DNA of 64,000 bases from Povalibacter uvarum (GCF_014202975.1 NZ_JACHHZ010000001.1:1413151-1477150); one strand, 5' to 3'; positions 17,084 through 27,322 are shown, counted from the first letter of the stretch. Program-made: numbers and translations. Notes: generated by a model not told the origin, from the sequence alone.

Positions 17084-17156
17084 AACCCTCGTTCCATTCG
17101 CCTGCGAAGCAAGTCACGAACGGACCGAGGGAGTGTCCGCACGTCGGGTGCGGATT

Positions 17157-17245
17157 CCGGCGGTCCCGCTGTCGTGGAGCCCGCGAACGGGCTCGTTAGA
17201 CCGGTGACTTTGCGTCGCCACCTTTCGGTGGCTTTGCCCTTGTCG
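17157..17245 (-). ncRNA. Cyclic-di-GMP-I (GEMM-I) riboswitch controlling the DUF11/OmpA genes
   Basis: On the minus strand the hallmark segments occur in order: AAGGGCAAAGCCACC, GAAA tetraloop, GGTGGCGACGCAAAG, CACCGGTCTAACG, then a perfect second hairpin GAGCCCG-TTCG-CGGGCTC, and AGCGGGACCGCCGG. These match the GEMM-I aptamer (tetraloop P1b, conserved GACGCAAAG, CCGG-CTAA, GCGGG). A further hairpin TCCGCAC/GTGCGGA (17136-17154) follows without a U-run, suggesting control of translation or an atypical terminator. The start codon at 17083 lies downstream. Confidence 0.92.
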
Positions 17246-17296
17246 ATTGACTACGAAAGATCCAGCTTCGATTCCTCAACTGTCTCGTGCCGCTTC

Positions 17297-18784
17297 TCAG
17301 GCGGCGGGCAGGAAGTCGATCGGATAGAGAATGGTCAGCGCAGCCACATCCTTGGCACCGAAGTTGATCGTCTTCACGCGCTCGACGACCTGCGCGGACA
17401 GTTCCGGCGCATTCATGTCGGAGGCCTCGAGCTGGCACATCGACACGCTACCGTCCGGCTCGATCGTCAGCTTGAGCACCATCTGTCCGCGCAGCGTGGG
17501 GTCCTTGCGCAGCTCGCGGTTGTAGAGGCGGTACAACGCCGACTTGTAGCGGTCGAACACGATCTGGATTTCTTCATCGGTGCGCGAGTTCGCGACGCTG
17601 TCGCCGCTCAGCGGACGATCCGCACCAGGCCGGCCGATGCCGCCGATTGCGCTGGTCGCACGAGTGGTGGCCAAGCGGGTCATCCCGCCAGAGCCGCCAT
17701 TGCCGCCGACACTGCGGCTGATCGATGCGAGGTTGATGCCACCGCTCGAGCCGGGTGCATTCGTCGTCAGCATCGCGCGCTGCGCAGGTCCTGCATCGCC
17801 CGCGCTGTTGATCTGCGCCTGCGAGCCGAGCCGCGACAACGCCTGCTCTTCCTGCACGCTCGCCAGTTTTTCGCGGAACGCGAGAATGCCCTGGTCCTTC
17901 GCCTCGGGCTCAACCACAGTGGGCTCGGGAACCTCAGTCTCGCGCTTCGCGACCTGGATCTTCGGCGCTTCCTTGGGCTTCTGCTGCTCAAGCTTCTCTT
18001 CGAGCTTCGGCTTCGGCATCTCGCGTGCCGGTGCTGGCGGCTTCGGCCGGGATTCGATCAGCAGGCGTACGACCCGCTCGGGGATTTCCACCTCCGGCTT
18101 CAGGATGCTCTGCGGCAGTTCGATGAACGGCACGACGAGCGCAAAGATGACGCACACGAGCAGCGCAGTCGCCACGTTCTTGCGGAACCGCTGGTCGTCC
18201 TCGCCGCCGCGACTCCAGGGCATGAATGCCTTGTAGGCCGGCAGCTTGCTGATCTCGCGTTCGACGATCCATTCCTGCTTGCGCCGCTCCTCCTCTTCGA
18301 GTGCTTCGAACAACACGTCTTCCATGAAGCCGGCGTGGCTTTCCTGCTGCCCGATGCGGTCGATGACATCCGCGCGGCGCGCTTCGATTTCACCGAGGCG
18401 CTGGCTGAACTGGTCGACGCGCATACGCACAGCGCGCACATGGTCTGCGCCTGCGCGGCTTTCGCCGCCAGCGCCCCAGAACACCGCGGCACCGCCGATG
18501 CCGGCCAACCTGTCGAGCGAGGTGCAGATATCGATGGCCAGGCGATGCTGTTCGCGCTCCATCGCAAGGCTTTCCAGTTCGGCATCGACGGCGCGCAGGT
18601 CACCCGTCAGCGCATCGAGCACCTGGCGCGCCTGCGCGAGTTCGGCCGCGAGCGCAGCCCGATTCTGTTCATCCGAGATGCTCTCCGCATCCGGCCTGGC
18701 GATGCCTTCTGATGCAACGGCATCGGGAATGTCGAGCACCGCCTGCAGATCGTCGATCTCGATATGTGCTTCAGCTCGCGACAT
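17297..18784 (-). CDS. TonB-like coupler with AgmX/PglI C-terminal domain
   Basis: A 495-residue protein. Residues 1-200 form a cytoplasmic, charged, helical/coiled-coil region. One transmembrane helix follows at about 204-221 (VATALLVCVIFALVVPFI), then a Pro/Lys/Glu-rich periplasmic stretch (RPKPPAPAREMPKPK) typical of TonB-like rods, and a Ser/Gly linker. The C-terminal domain (about 400-495) has the AgmX/PglI pattern (IQIVFDRYKSALYRLYNREL ... LRGQMVLKLTIEPDGSV ... INFG). In Myxococcus GltG/GltJ such proteins connect the AglRQS motor to periplasmic parts. The start ATG overlaps the end of the ExbD gene upstream by 14 bases. It lacks the FHA/zinc-finger region of GltJ. Confidence 0.85.
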   Translation of the reverse strand: MSRAEAHIEIDDLQAVLDIPDAVASEGIARPDAESISDEQNRAALAAELAQARQVLDALTGDLRAVDAELESLAMEREQHRLAIDICTSLDRLAGIGGAAVFWGAGGESRAGADHVRAVRMRVDQFSQRLGEIEARRADVIDRIGQQESHAGFMEDVLFEALEEEERRKQEWIVEREISKLPAYKAFMPWSRGGEDDQRFRKNVATALLVCVIFALVVPFIELPQSILKPEVEIPERVVRLLIESRPKPPAPAREMPKPKLEEKLEQQKPKEAPKIQVAKRETEVPEPTVVEPEAKDQGILAFREKLASVQEEQALSRLGSQAQINSAGDAGPAQRAMLTTNAPGSSGGINLASISRSVGGNGGSGGMTRLATTRATSAIGGIGRPGADRPLSGDSVANSRTDEEIQIVFDRYKSALYRLYNRELRKDPTLRGQMVLKLTIEPDGSVSMCQLEASDMNAPELSAQVVERVKTINFGAKDVAALTILYPIDFLPAA

Positions 18785-19256
18785 TGGCGGGCTTCTCCTT
18801 CTGCAACACGGCCAGCGAGATCTTTCCGTACGAGGAAGAGCTGCAGGTGGCCATCACTCGCTTCACCACCTCGAACGGCAGGTTCTTGTCGGCGATCACA
18901 GTCACTTCACGCGACGACAGTTCCTCCGCTCCCACGGAACCTGCCAGCATTGGCCGCTCGAGAACTTCCCGCAGCGGTTCGACGAGCACCGTTGCCGAAC
19001 TCTGGACTTCTGCAATCGTCGCGACCGGCTCGCCCTGTACGAAGAGGTGTTCTCTCGTGATCATCACGACGACCGAGCTCTCTGGCTTCACCTCCGCCGT
19101 GGACTGCGGAATCTCGACGCCTTTCGAGTTCTGCACGCTTTCCACTTCGGTGGAATAGATGAGCAGGAACGCGACCAGGACCGACATGATGTCGATCAGG
19201 GGGATCAGGTTGAGCTCGGCGTCTTCGCGCGGCTTCGATCGATTCAGGAGACTCAT
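18771..19256 (-). CDS. ExbD/TolR-family motor subunit (first)
   Basis: A 161-residue protein starting MSLLNRSKPREDAELNLIP (ATG 19256, GAGGAAA upstream). A single N-terminal transmembrane helix carries the conserved proton-site Asp (LIPLIDIMSVLVAFLLIY), and a periplasmic ExbD domain follows. It pairs with the ExbB protein at 19867-20559 to convert the proton gradient into motion. It is followed without a gap by the AgmX-type coupler. A longer in-frame start at 19358 exists but would add non-conserved sequence overlapping the previous gene. Confidence 0.9.
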   Translation of the reverse strand: MSLLNRSKPREDAELNLIPLIDIMSVLVAFLLIYSTEVESVQNSKGVEIPQSTAEVKPESSVVVMITREHLFVQGEPVATIAEVQSSATVLVEPLREVLERPMLAGSVGAEELSSREVTVIADKNLPFEVVKRVMATCSSSSYGKISLAVLQKEKPANVAS

Positions 19257-19302
19257 GCGACTGGTTTCCTCGATGTTCGAGAGGTTGGCTGAAGCGTCTT
19301 GC

Positions 19303-19857
19303 TCACGGCGCCTCACCGACGGCAATGCTGGTGAACAACTCCATCCTCGTTGCTGCACCCGCAGGCGCGCCGACTGTCGCTGCGGAAGCGGGTTCGGTCA
19401 CTTCAGCGGCGCGGATCGCATCCATCGACTGAATCAGGTAGTCGTACTTCACATCGCGCACCAGCAGCACGGACGCATCCTTCGCGTCCGGATACTCCCG
19501 CTTCAGCGTCACTGCCATGTTGGTCAGCGCCTTGAAGTCGTACTCCCCGTCGACCTTGGGAATCGTCGCGATCAGCTGTGTGCCGTTCGTGAGTTCGAAA
19601 CCCTCGTGACGCACGATGACTTCGAGCCGGAACGCCGGTGGCGTACCGGCACTGGTCGCGTTCTCGCTCGGCAGGTCGAGCTGCAGGATCGTGATGCGCG
19701 AGAACACTGCCGTCATCAGCAGGAACGTGACCAGCACCGTGAAGATGTCGATCATCGGCACGAGCAACAGCTCGACGGGCTTGCGCATGCGAGTCTTGTA
19801 GCTCGACTGCATGAGCGGTCCGTCATACGCGAACGAACGTGTGTAGTTGGATGGCAT
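19303..19857 (-). CDS. ExbD/TolR-family motor subunit (second)
   Basis: A 184-residue protein with the transmembrane Asp motif LLVPMIDIFTVLVTFLLM and an extended periplasmic domain (FDKAL-type ExbD fold, DASVLLVRDVKYDYLIQSMDAI). Two non-identical ExbD proteins with one ExbB is the AglR-AglQ-AglS arrangement of Myxococcus. It lies 9 bases downstream of the ExbB gene. The C-terminus is Ala/Gly-rich. Confidence 0.9.
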   Translation of the reverse strand: MPSNYTRSFAYDGPLMQSSYKTRMRKPVELLLVPMIDIFTVLVTFLLMTAVFSRITILQLDLPSENATSAGTPPAFRLEVIVRHEGFELTNGTQLIATIPKVDGEYDFKALTNMAVTLKREYPDAKDASVLLVRDVKYDYLIQSMDAIRAAEVTEPASAATVGAPAGAATRMELFTSIAVGEAP

Positions 19858-19866
19858 GACGGCTCC

Positions 19867-20559
19867 CTATGCCGCCTTCTGGTCTTTCTGCACCTGCGCC
19901 AGTTCGAGGCGCGTCTGCATCCGTGCAGACTGGCGGTCGCCGAGAAGCGTCAGAAACTTCATCGCCGCCGTCTCGAGGCCGCTGATGAGGTCGGCTGTCT
20001 TGGTTTGCAGGAACGCGTGGATGAACAGGAACGGAACGGCAACCATCAGGCCGAACGCCGTACAGTTCATCGCCTCCGAGATGCTGGCTGCGAGCAGGTT
20101 GGCCTTCTCGGCGGGATTCGCCGAAGCGACGGCGGTGAACGCGTGGATGAGACCGCTCACCGTACCGAGCAGGCCGAGCAGGGTCGCAAGGTTCGCGAAC
20201 GTGCCGAGGTAGTGCGTGCGCTTCTCGAGCCGCGGAATGAGCTCCATCAGATTCGTGCGCATCGCCTTCTCGACGTCATCGACGCGACGGACCGCGCCTT
20301 GGCGCGCCAGGCCGACGGCCATCAACTGCGCGACCGCTGTTTCATCCTTGGCGGTCGCCTCACGCGCCTTGTCGAAATCACCTTCTGTCAGAACGGGCTC
20401 GATGGCATTCCAAGCCGCCCGGTTCTTGATGGAAAGCCGCGTCAGCGTCACGTAGCGCTCGACCGCGATGGCGGTCGCGACGGCGCCAACGAGCAGGATC
20501 GGGTACATGAATACGCCGCCCCGGACGAAGAAATCCACGATCGAGTAGAAAATGTCCAC
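19867..20559 (-). CDS. ExbB/TolQ/MotA-family proton-channel subunit
   Basis: A 230-residue inner-membrane protein with three transmembrane regions: about 12-34 (VRGGVFMYPILLVGAVATAIAV), about 118-140 (LGTFANLATLLGLLGTVSGLI) and about 157-182 (EAMNCTAFGLMVAVPFLFIHAF). The GLLGTV...GLI and NCTAFGL...VP signatures are those of the TolQ/ExbB/AglR family. It is the motor core for the two ExbD proteins encoded next. The start is the ATG at 20559. Confidence 0.93.
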   Translation of the reverse strand: MDIFYSIVDFFVRGGVFMYPILLVGAVATAIAVERYVTLTRLSIKNRAAWNAIEPVLTEGDFDKAREATAKDETAVAQLMAVGLARQGAVRRVDDVEKAMRTNLMELIPRLEKRTHYLGTFANLATLLGLLGTVSGLIHAFTAVASANPAEKANLLAASISEAMNCTAFGLMVAVPFLFIHAFLQTKTADLISGLETAAMKFLTLLGDRQSARMQTRLELAQVQKDQKAA

Positions 20560-20629
20560 TGTTGCAGGCCTCTTTGGCTAACGATGAATCAAACGAATTT
20601 CACGTCGAGAATGCGCGCTCGCACCGGGC

Positions 20630-20998
20630 TCACTTCTTCGCGCCGGTCCGGATCTCGTAGTAGCTGAGCTGTCGCATGAAGACTTCCTTGTCGACGGGCT
20701 GCCGCCCATCGTCGAGGCTCTTCGCGATACCGAGCGTGTCGCCGAGCTGCGAGCTCTTCCACGGCACGATGACCAGCGCCTTCGGCGCTTCCTGATTGCC
20801 CAGGATCGACATGCCGGACAGTTCTTTCGCGCCGGAGTCCGTCGCATTCGCCGCCTTCGGTTTCGGTGCGGGCGTCGCTGCCGGCGCCGGGGTAGTTGCT
20901 ATCGCCGCGACCGACGCGCTCGCTGTCGGCGGTTCGGCGGCGAGTGCTGAAGCGGCCACAAGCAGTGAACATGCGGGAATGACGAGTTTCTGGAACAT
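20630..20998 (-). CDS. Small exported protein of the motor operon
   Basis: A 122-residue protein with a signal peptide (MFQKLVIPACSLLVAASALA-A), an Ala/Pro/Thr-rich low-complexity stretch (about 22-57) and a conserved-looking end (ELSGMSILGNQEAPKALVIVPWKSS). Similar proteins beside ExbB/ExbD genes in other gammaproteobacteria are familiar from memory, but no function is known to me. Its position directly before the motor genes suggests a periplasmic accessory. Confidence 0.65.
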   Translation of the reverse strand: MFQKLVIPACSLLVAASALAAEPPTASASVAAIATTPAPAATPAPKPKAANATDSGAKELSGMSILGNQEAPKALVIVPWKSSQLGDTLGIAKSLDDGRQPVDKEVFMRQLSYYEIRTGAKK

Positions 20999-21007
20999 GT
21001 GCTTCTC

Positions 21008-21673
21008 CTAGCGCGATGCCCGTGCATCCAGGTCGGCGAGCCACTTCGTGGTCTCGGCGTCGCCAGGCACGGCCTGCCGATACGCTTCGTAGTGCTGCCT
21101 CGCGCAGCTCAGGTCGGCGAGGTACACATCGCACAGGATCGCCAAGTTGCGCTGCGCGAAATGAAAGAGCGGGAACAGCTCGAGCGCCTTCTCGTAACTC
21201 GCACGCGCCTGGTCGAACTTGCCATCGCGCCGGTAGACCATGCCGAGTTCGTTGTACGCGATTGGGTGCCGCGGATTGAGCTGCACCGCTTTCTTCAGGC
21301 TCTCCTCTGCCTTCGTCAGCTCGCCCGCACGGGCGTAACCGATGCCGAGGTCGATGTGCGCAGCTGTCACGTTCGGCGCGCTCTCGATCACCTTGAGCAA
21401 GGCAGCAATGCCCTGCTCGTACTGATCCTGCTCGAGCAGGCGAACGGCGCTTTCGTACTCAGCGCGCACGGCGGGACTCACGCGAACGTCCTCCATGATC
21501 GTGAAGCCGGTTGCGTCCTGCTGGATGTCGACGCGCAGGGGCTGAACCGCCTTCTCTGTCTGCTTCGGCTTCTCACGCAGCGCGGGCGCCGAGCACGCGG
21601 CCAAGCAACAGGCGACCGCAAGCAGCGCGACACGACCCGGCATCGCAAAGCCCGTGTCAGTTTGCGATCGCAT
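21008..21673 (-). CDS. TPR-repeat lipoprotein
   Basis: A 221-residue protein. It has a lipoprotein signal ([20 protein letters not shown], lipobox LAAC), followed by at least four TPR-like helices ([71 protein letters not shown]). The ATG at 21673 is selected because AGGAGC lies upstream; it overlaps the end of the preceding gene by 17 bases. It resembles GltE/AglT-type TPR lipoproteins of the gliding machine, anchored in the periplasmic leaflet. Confidence 0.8.
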   Translation of the reverse strand: MRSQTDTGFAMPGRVALLAVACCLAACSAPALREKPKQTEKAVQPLRVDIQQDATGFTIMEDVRVSPAVRAEYESAVRLLEQDQYEQGIAALLKVIESAPNVTAAHIDLGIGYARAGELTKAEESLKKAVQLNPRHPIAYNELGMVYRRDGKFDQARASYEKALELFPLFHFAQRNLAILCDVYLADLSCARQHYEAYRQAVPGDAETTKWLADLDARASR

Positions 21674-24600
21674 TGGCTGCTCCTGTTGCTGCGACGGGTA
21701 TCGATGACGCCGGAGCAGAAGGCTGTGGCTCTGCGCCTGCGATCTCCGGTGCTGGTGCACCGGGCTGCGGCGCAACGCCGTCGAGCGGCGGCGCGGACGG
21801 TGTGCGATAGGCATAGCGGTCGATCGAACCGAGCAAGCCGCTGCTCATCTCCGCCTTTGCATAGCGGACTGGCATGAGCTGGGCCAGCTTCGCCAGGCTC
21901 TTCTCGATCCAGGCGTTGTAGATCCCGGAGCGGATGAGCTCGAGATTCTTCTCATGCACGCCGATCGCCTTCTCTTCGAACGGGAATGCGGTGTCCTCGA
22001 GTTCCAGCTCGTACTCCTGGAGTTGCGCTGCCTTCATGTTGCGCGGGCGCTCCGATTCCATGAGCGCGCGATTGAAACCGTAGTAGACCTCGGCCATGTA
22101 GAACGTCGCCGCTGCCGTCACTTCTCCGACCTGGTAGTCGACGAGCGCGCCGAGCGACTTCATCGTGGCGTCCATGAGCTTCTGCTTCTGTTGCAGGCTC
22201 TGTTCGAACGGCTGCACGAGCCGCGCCTGCGCGAACTGCTCATAGGACTTTTCCGCGAGCACGAGCGCCGAGCGGGCCGCGAGCGTGCGTGTTCGGTTGG
22301 TTCGCTCTGCACCTGCCGCCGCGTCGATGGCGACGATCTGCTTCAACTGCTCGTGGTAGAGCTGCTCGTTGTGCATTCCCTTGTAGATGTCCGCAATCTT
22401 GAAACGCGTTTCCACGCCAAGATCGACCGGCTTTGGGAATTCCTGGACGTAAGCGAGGTAAACCGCGAGAGCGCGGTCGGCACTCTTGGCCTGTTCGTGC
22501 AGATCGCCGGCGAGCAGCAGGGCTTCGCCACGCAGCTCCGGCTTGTCCGCCTCCGCAGCGATGCGCTCGTACTCGCTGGCTGCACGCGCCACCTGGCCGC
22601 TCTGGCGATACACGAAGGCAATCTGCTTCGTCGATTCGCGCTGCAACTCGTGCTCCGGATACGTCCGCCGGAAAGCCTCGAGCACTTCGGCAGCAGCAGT
22701 CCAGTCCTGGAGTCGGATGAGGGCCGCGCCCGCATCGTATTCAGCAGCTGCACGGATTTGCGAAGTTGGCGCCGCTTGCTTGATGCGCAGGAAGTGATCC
22801 GCCGCGGCCCGATAGTCCTGTGCCGTGTTCGCCTGCTCTCCCTGCTTGTAGATGGCAGCGGCGAGATTCTCGACCAGCGCCGCACGCTTCTCGTCGTTCC
22901 CGGGCACGAGTTCGAGCACGCGCGTGTAGGCGACTTCGGCCTGCGGATACTCGCCGAGCTCGACCGAAGCGTGCGCGGCAACCGTCCATGCCGCACGACG
23001 AATCGGCAGGTCCGCCGCGGGATAGCGTTCAAGCAGCTTCTGCGCGGTTGCGAGCGCTGGACGCAGGTCCTTGAGTTCATACAGGTCGTCGGCGGCGGCG
23101 CCGAGAACGTTCGGTGCGTGCTCGTGCGCCGGGAACGTGTCCGCGAACTTCAGCGAGCTCGCGATCGTGTCGCGCTTGATCTGCGGCTGGCGCTCCTCGG
23201 TCGCACCCTTCAGGTTCTCACGATGCGCAAAGATCGCCGCATAGCCGGCCGCAGCCGCCTTGTCGTGGATGGCGTAGTCATAGGCCGTACGCTCGTACTC
23301 GCGGGCCGCCTCGCCAAAGTTCTTCTCTTCGAGGAGCAGGTCTGCGAGCTGGTAGTTGATTGGCGGTGACTCGGCATCCTTCGGGAACGAAACGAGGAAC
23401 TCGCGGTACCACTGCGACGCTTCACGGAAGTTCGCCGGCTTCTCCGCGCGCAGGTCTTCGCGCTGGTACTGCGCGTGGTAGTGGTTGGCGAGATCCTTCA
23501 GGTTGCTCTTGAGGTAACTGAGCACTTCAGGCGACTCGCCGATCTCGAAGTGCCGCCAGTACTGCCCCTGCAGCCCGTAGGTCTTCGCGAAGTCCTTCTT
23601 CGAATCGAGCACGAGCTTCTGGAAACCGCCCTTCGTGTAGATCTCGATCACCCGCATGCCGAAGTGCGGCGAGCTGCGATGGAATGGATAGAGACCGACG
23701 AACGACCTGTATGCATTCGCTGCGTCGTGGTAGCGCAGCTTGGTGAGATAGAACTCACCGAGGTTGCTGTAGATGCGGTCTTCGTACGTGCGGCTGCCCT
23801 TCGAGCCGAAGTATTCGCCGACGATCTCAGGACCACCGAGATTCGAGAAGCTCAGGCTGATGACCCGGAACGTGTCGGAAATGCGCCGCTCGTCGCCCTC
23901 TTCGTTCGTCGCATCGAAGTCGTAGCCGATGGACACCTTGTGGTCGAGCAGCGCGATGTAGCGGTCGAGCGCCTCGTCGTAGAACTCCTGCTTGTAGAGC
24001 GTCCAGCCGAGCTTGTAGAGCGCAAGCTCGTAGTACTCCGAGCGTGGGCCGAGTGCGATGATCGACGCATACGCGGGCTCCGCTTCGCGGAACTTGCGAC
24101 GCGTGAAGAAGTATTCGGCGCGCCTGAACTGCACCTCATCGAGGTATCTCGACCCGGGATATGCAGCGATCATCCGTTGCATGGTTTCCATGGCCTCTTC
24201 GGTGCGCCCCAGCTCGTCGTAGGCGCGCGATTTCTGGTACAGCACCTTGTCGTTGTGCTCGTAGTTCGGATACTCGGCGAGCAGCTGGTCATAGAGCGCG
24301 ATCGCCTCGAGCGGTCCGGACGCAGATTCCCCGGCCGCGCCGCTGGGCGTGCTCACGCTGAACCCCTGTTCGCTCGCTGCAACCGGCGTCTGCTGCGTCG
24401 CGCGGCGCTCGAAGTCATTCTGCGATTCCGACAGGTCGGCGATTCCAGCGGCCTGCGGGCGGGCGCTGTCTGTCGTACTGAGCGCCATGCGCTCGGGCGG
24501 CTGGGCTTGTACCGGCTTGGCCTGTGCCTGCCTGGCCGGCGCCGACTGGCGCCTTGCGCCAGCGGTGGAGGTCACTGGCGCGCCCACTGCAACGGCACTC

Positions 24601-24908
24601 GCATTCGTCGTGGGCTCGGGTGCTTCCATCTCGACCCACTTGCCGTCGCCAAGGATGCCGAACTGCTTCTCGACTTTGAGATCGGCGAGACGCCGCATCG
24701 CCTCGGGCGTAAGCGCAGTCTTCGGTGTTTCCTGCAGGTAGCGCTTGTAGCCTTCCATCGCCTTGTCGAGTCCCTGCTCGACTCGCACGTCTGCAGTGTC
24801 CGCTGCCACCTTGCGCAGTTCGGCGAGCGTCTGCCGATCTGGCGCAGGCGCGCAGCCGACCGCAAGGACAGGCGGGAGCATCAACGCAATGCGCAGTGGA
24901 CGCTTCAT
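21657..24908 (-). CDS. Large TPR-repeat lipoprotein
   Basis: A 1083-residue protein with a lipoprotein signal ([14 protein letters not shown], Cys19). An Ala/Gln/Pro-rich linker (about 95-190) follows, then long arrays of TPR/SEL-like helical repeats ([38 protein letters not shown] units) through most of the length. In size and layout it matches the large TPR components of Glt machines (GltD/AgmU type), which act as periplasmic scaffolds. It overlaps the upstream gene by 4 bases (ATGA), so translation is coupled. Confidence 0.8.
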   Translation of the reverse strand: MKRPLRIALMLPPVLAVGCAPAPDRQTLAELRKVAADTADVRVEQGLDKAMEGYKRYLQETPKTALTPEAMRRLADLKVEKQFGILGDGKWVEMEAPEPTTNASAVAVGAPVTSTAGARRQSAPARQAQAKPVQAQPPERMALSTTDSARPQAAGIADLSESQNDFERRATQQTPVAASEQGFSVSTPSGAAGESASGPLEAIALYDQLLAEYPNYEHNDKVLYQKSRAYDELGRTEEAMETMQRMIAAYPGSRYLDEVQFRRAEYFFTRRKFREAEPAYASIIALGPRSEYYELALYKLGWTLYKQEFYDEALDRYIALLDHKVSIGYDFDATNEEGDERRISDTFRVISLSFSNLGGPEIVGEYFGSKGSRTYEDRIYSNLGEFYLTKLRYHDAANAYRSFVGLYPFHRSSPHFGMRVIEIYTKGGFQKLVLDSKKDFAKTYGLQGQYWRHFEIGESPEVLSYLKSNLKDLANHYHAQYQREDLRAEKPANFREASQWYREFLVSFPKDAESPPINYQLADLLLEEKNFGEAAREYERTAYDYAIHDKAAAAGYAAIFAHRENLKGATEERQPQIKRDTIASSLKFADTFPAHEHAPNVLGAAADDLYELKDLRPALATAQKLLERYPAADLPIRRAAWTVAAHASVELGEYPQAEVAYTRVLELVPGNDEKRAALVENLAAAIYKQGEQANTAQDYRAAADHFLRIKQAAPTSQIRAAAEYDAGAALIRLQDWTAAAEVLEAFRRTYPEHELQRESTKQIAFVYRQSGQVARAASEYERIAAEADKPELRGEALLLAGDLHEQAKSADRALAVYLAYVQEFPKPVDLGVETRFKIADIYKGMHNEQLYHEQLKQIVAIDAAAGAERTNRTRTLAARSALVLAEKSYEQFAQARLVQPFEQSLQQKQKLMDATMKSLGALVDYQVGEVTAAATFYMAEVYYGFNRALMESERPRNMKAAQLQEYELELEDTAFPFEEKAIGVHEKNLELIRSGIYNAWIEKSLAKLAQLMPVRYAKAEMSSGLLGSIDRYAYRTPSAPPLDGVAPQPGAPAPEIAGAEPQPSAPASSIPVAATGAANAIAN

Positions 24909-26791
24909 TGCTGCACTCCCTCATCCGCCTGCGCACGAGTGGCCCTGTCGTAGCTGTCCGCAACCGCGTACCGCGCCTGGCTCTCGTACGACTCCAGCCG
25001 ATCGCGGCGCAGGCCCAGCTCGGTGATCGCCACGATCTCGAGTACGTTCCCCTGGCGCGCCATGACGCGCGCAACCCGGGCCAGCTCATCATCGACACGG
25101 CGGCGCAGTCGGGTGATCGCGGTGTCGTAGCCCGTGTAGCCATGCACCGCCGCCTGGCGGGCGCGGACGAATGACTGGTACTGCGTCGTCATGCGCGCGA
25201 TGTCGGCGTTCAGCTCCTCAAGATGCCGGTAGGCTGCGGTGAAACGCTCGTGATACTGCGTGCGCAGGTTCCACGTCAGCACGCCGTTCAGGCGTTCGGC
25301 GCGCTGCTGCAGCGCCTCGATGGCGGGCCCTTCCTGTGTCTTCAGCGCTGACTCGATCGCGTTGAGACGCTCGCGCACGATGCGCTCGTCCGCGGTCGCG
25401 AGGTAGTCCGGCCGCGGCATCGTCAGCATCCCTTGCAGCCGCTTCTCGATGTTCGTGCGCTGCTCCTGGCGCAGGCGGATCTGCGAGTCGAGTTCACGGA
25501 ACTTCGCGTCGACTTCCGGAAGCAGTGGCTCGTAGTTGGCGCGGCGCTTCGCGATGACGTCCTCGAATGCAGCGAAACTGCCTTGCCAGGTTTCGAGCTT
25601 CCTGCGGACATCTTCGAGATCCAGGTAGTTCTGGAGTGCCGTCTGAAAATCGTGCGACGCCATGAGCGCCGTGAGGTAGTAGGTCTCCGGTGAATCCGGC
25701 AGATCGCGCAGGCGGATGACCCAGTCCTTGTCCTGCCTGATCTCTTCGCGCACGAGCGCCTTGAGGAACTTGCCGTCGCGAATGCTCTCGATCGATGCGT
25801 CGACGCGCTCGCGTTCATTGCGAAAGGTTTCGAGCGCGCGGCCGTACATGAGCGCCGAGCGGCCATGCACGTTCAGCTTGCCGTACGCATACGGCAGCGC
25901 CAGCAGCGCTTCCTGAACGGCGCCATCGGTTACATCACGATCAACCAGCACGCTCCACGGCACCACCGCCCGGTCGTACTGCTCTGCCGACATCGCAGCC
26001 CAGCCCGCGCGCAGCAGCGCCTGGTTCGAGTACGGCCCATCGAGTCGCACGCGATCGAACGAGAGCTGCGCACGATCGAAATCATTCGATTCGAACAACA
26101 GGTCCCCGAGAATCAGGTTGGATTTGTCCCTGATCGCCTTCGAGGCGTCGTCCCTGACTTTGACCTGGCCTGCGCGATTGAGTTGGTCGACCGCATCCTG
26201 CGAGCGCTTGTCCTGCAGCAGCGCGATACCGAGGTTGTACTCGGCAAAACCCGTCAGACCGTCAGCACCCTGCAGCGTCTTCAGCACGCCAACCGCATCG
26301 CCCGGGCGACCGCTGGCGAGGTAGACGTTGGCGCGCAGGAATTCGATCTCGTCCTCTATCCCAGCCGGGATGCGGCCGCTTATACGGTCGAGCGCACGTA
26401 GTGCTTCGTCGAGCTGGTCCTTCTGGAAATGGATTCGTGCGAGACGGAACGCCGCCTCGTTGCGGATCGCTTCGTCGACATTGCTCTCGAGCACGGCCTT
26501 GATGGCGCGACCAGCGCGATGGTGCATCCGGTAGTTGAGCTCGAAATCGCCGACGGAGAACTCCGCTTCGCCGATGTGGAAGTGCAGCGTGTCCAGCTCC
26601 GGCTCGTCGAGGTCATGATGCTGCCCGAGCTCTGCATCGAGGCGCTCGAGCGCTTCCAGGTACTGCCCCTGATGCGCGTAGTACAGCGCCTCGCCGAAGT
26701 GCAGGTCCTTCAGGTCGCCACCACGCGCTGCGCCTGCGACAGCAAGCAACGCTGCCACTGCCACACCGACATTGGTCTTGATCGTGCGCAT
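24905..26791 (-). CDS. Periplasmic TPR-repeat protein
   Basis: A 628-residue protein with a Sec signal peptide (VGVAVAALLAVAGAARG), no lipobox, N-terminal TPR-like helices (about 27-320: LHFGEALYYAHQGQYLEALERL, AEYNLGIALLQDKRSQDAVDQL) and a long coiled-coil-like C-terminal half rich in Glu/Arg/Gln. It ends with the ATGA overlap to the large TPR lipoprotein gene. Likely a periplasmic scaffold of the same machine. No catalytic motif is seen. Confidence 0.78.
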   Translation of the reverse strand: MRTIKTNVGVAVAALLAVAGAARGGDLKDLHFGEALYYAHQGQYLEALERLDAELGQHHDLDEPELDTLHFHIGEAEFSVGDFELNYRMHHRAGRAIKAVLESNVDEAIRNEAAFRLARIHFQKDQLDEALRALDRISGRIPAGIEDEIEFLRANVYLASGRPGDAVGVLKTLQGADGLTGFAEYNLGIALLQDKRSQDAVDQLNRAGQVKVRDDASKAIRDKSNLILGDLLFESNDFDRAQLSFDRVRLDGPYSNQALLRAGWAAMSAEQYDRAVVPWSVLVDRDVTDGAVQEALLALPYAYGKLNVHGRSALMYGRALETFRNERERVDASIESIRDGKFLKALVREEIRQDKDWVIRLRDLPDSPETYYLTALMASHDFQTALQNYLDLEDVRRKLETWQGSFAAFEDVIAKRRANYEPLLPEVDAKFRELDSQIRLRQEQRTNIEKRLQGMLTMPRPDYLATADERIVRERLNAIESALKTQEGPAIEALQQRAERLNGVLTWNLRTQYHERFTAAYRHLEELNADIARMTTQYQSFVRARQAAVHGYTGYDTAITRLRRRVDDELARVARVMARQGNVLEIVAITELGLRRDRLESYESQARYAVADSYDRATRAQADEGVQQ

Positions 26792-26794
26792 CGT

Positions 26795-27322
26795 TTACCA
26801 ATCCGAGACGGCGATGGACTTGCCCGAAGCCGGTCCGGCGAGCGTGATGCCGAGCAGCTTCGGCTCGATGCCCTTGTCCAGCGCGAAGCTCTGCGTCTGC
26901 GCGTAGTCTTTGCCGCCGTCGAGCTTGCCGATCACGGAGACGTCGAGCCGGTGCGAACCAGTCGGCAGGTTGCCCGTGTAGATTCGCTGGACACCGCCCT
27001 TCTGCAGCGCCTCGAGCTCTTTGAAGCTGTAGATGTAGTGGGCGGCCAGCTTGCCGTCGATCTGGATCTGGACCGCATCGACCCGCAGCGAATCGTCCTT
27101 GGCAAGCGCGATGAACAATGCGACGTGCGTGTTCGAGGGATACAGGAGCTTCTCTTCGAGACGTCGCAGCTCCGCATCGATGCTGAGCACGTCGGACTTG
27201 ATCTCCTGCACCTGCTCATCGAGGCCCTTCATCTGCGCGCGATAGCTGTCGTCAGCGCAGCTCACGGAAAACCAGAGCGCACCGAGGGTGCTGAACGACA
27301 AGGTCCAGGAAATCTTTCGCAT
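26795..27322 (-). CDS. Exported coiled-coil protein, first conserved gene of the motor operon
   Basis: A 175-residue protein from the ATG at 27322 (MRKISWTLSFSTLGALWFSVSCADD). It has a signal peptide with a Cys near the cleavage site; the lipobox (SVSC) is poor, so a signal peptidase I site after SCA is equally possible. A short coiled coil (about 30-60) is followed by a beta-rich domain (RVDAVQIQIDGKLAAHYIYSF ... GSHRLDVSVIG). An in-frame extension to 27571 lacks these features and is rejected. It lies 3 bases before the TPR gene and 309 bases after the GEMM-I aptamer. Confidence 0.7.
   Translation of the reverse strand: MRKISWTLSFSTLGALWFSVSCADDSYRAQMKGLDEQVQEIKSDVLSIDAELRRLEEKLLYPSNTHVALFIALAKDDSLRVDAVQIQIDGKLAAHYIYSFKELEALQKGGVQRIYTGNLPTGSHRLDVSVIGKLDGGKDYAQTQSFALDKGIEPKLLGITLAGPASGKSIAVSDW

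Noticed and set aside
17174..18712. 512-codon plus-strand frame
   Set aside because: It runs across the riboswitch and the reverse strand of the AgmX-type coupler. The composition (His/Arg/Leu rich) is that of an antisense shadow.
19159..20667. 502-codon plus-strand frame
   Set aside because: Antisense to the two ExbD genes and the ExbB gene; no recognisable protein features.
21954..23369. 471-codon plus-strand frame
   Set aside because: Antisense shadow of the TPR lipoprotein gene.
23475..24953. 492-codon plus-strand frame
   Set aside because: Antisense to the large TPR lipoprotein, which has a signal peptide, repeats and operon coupling.
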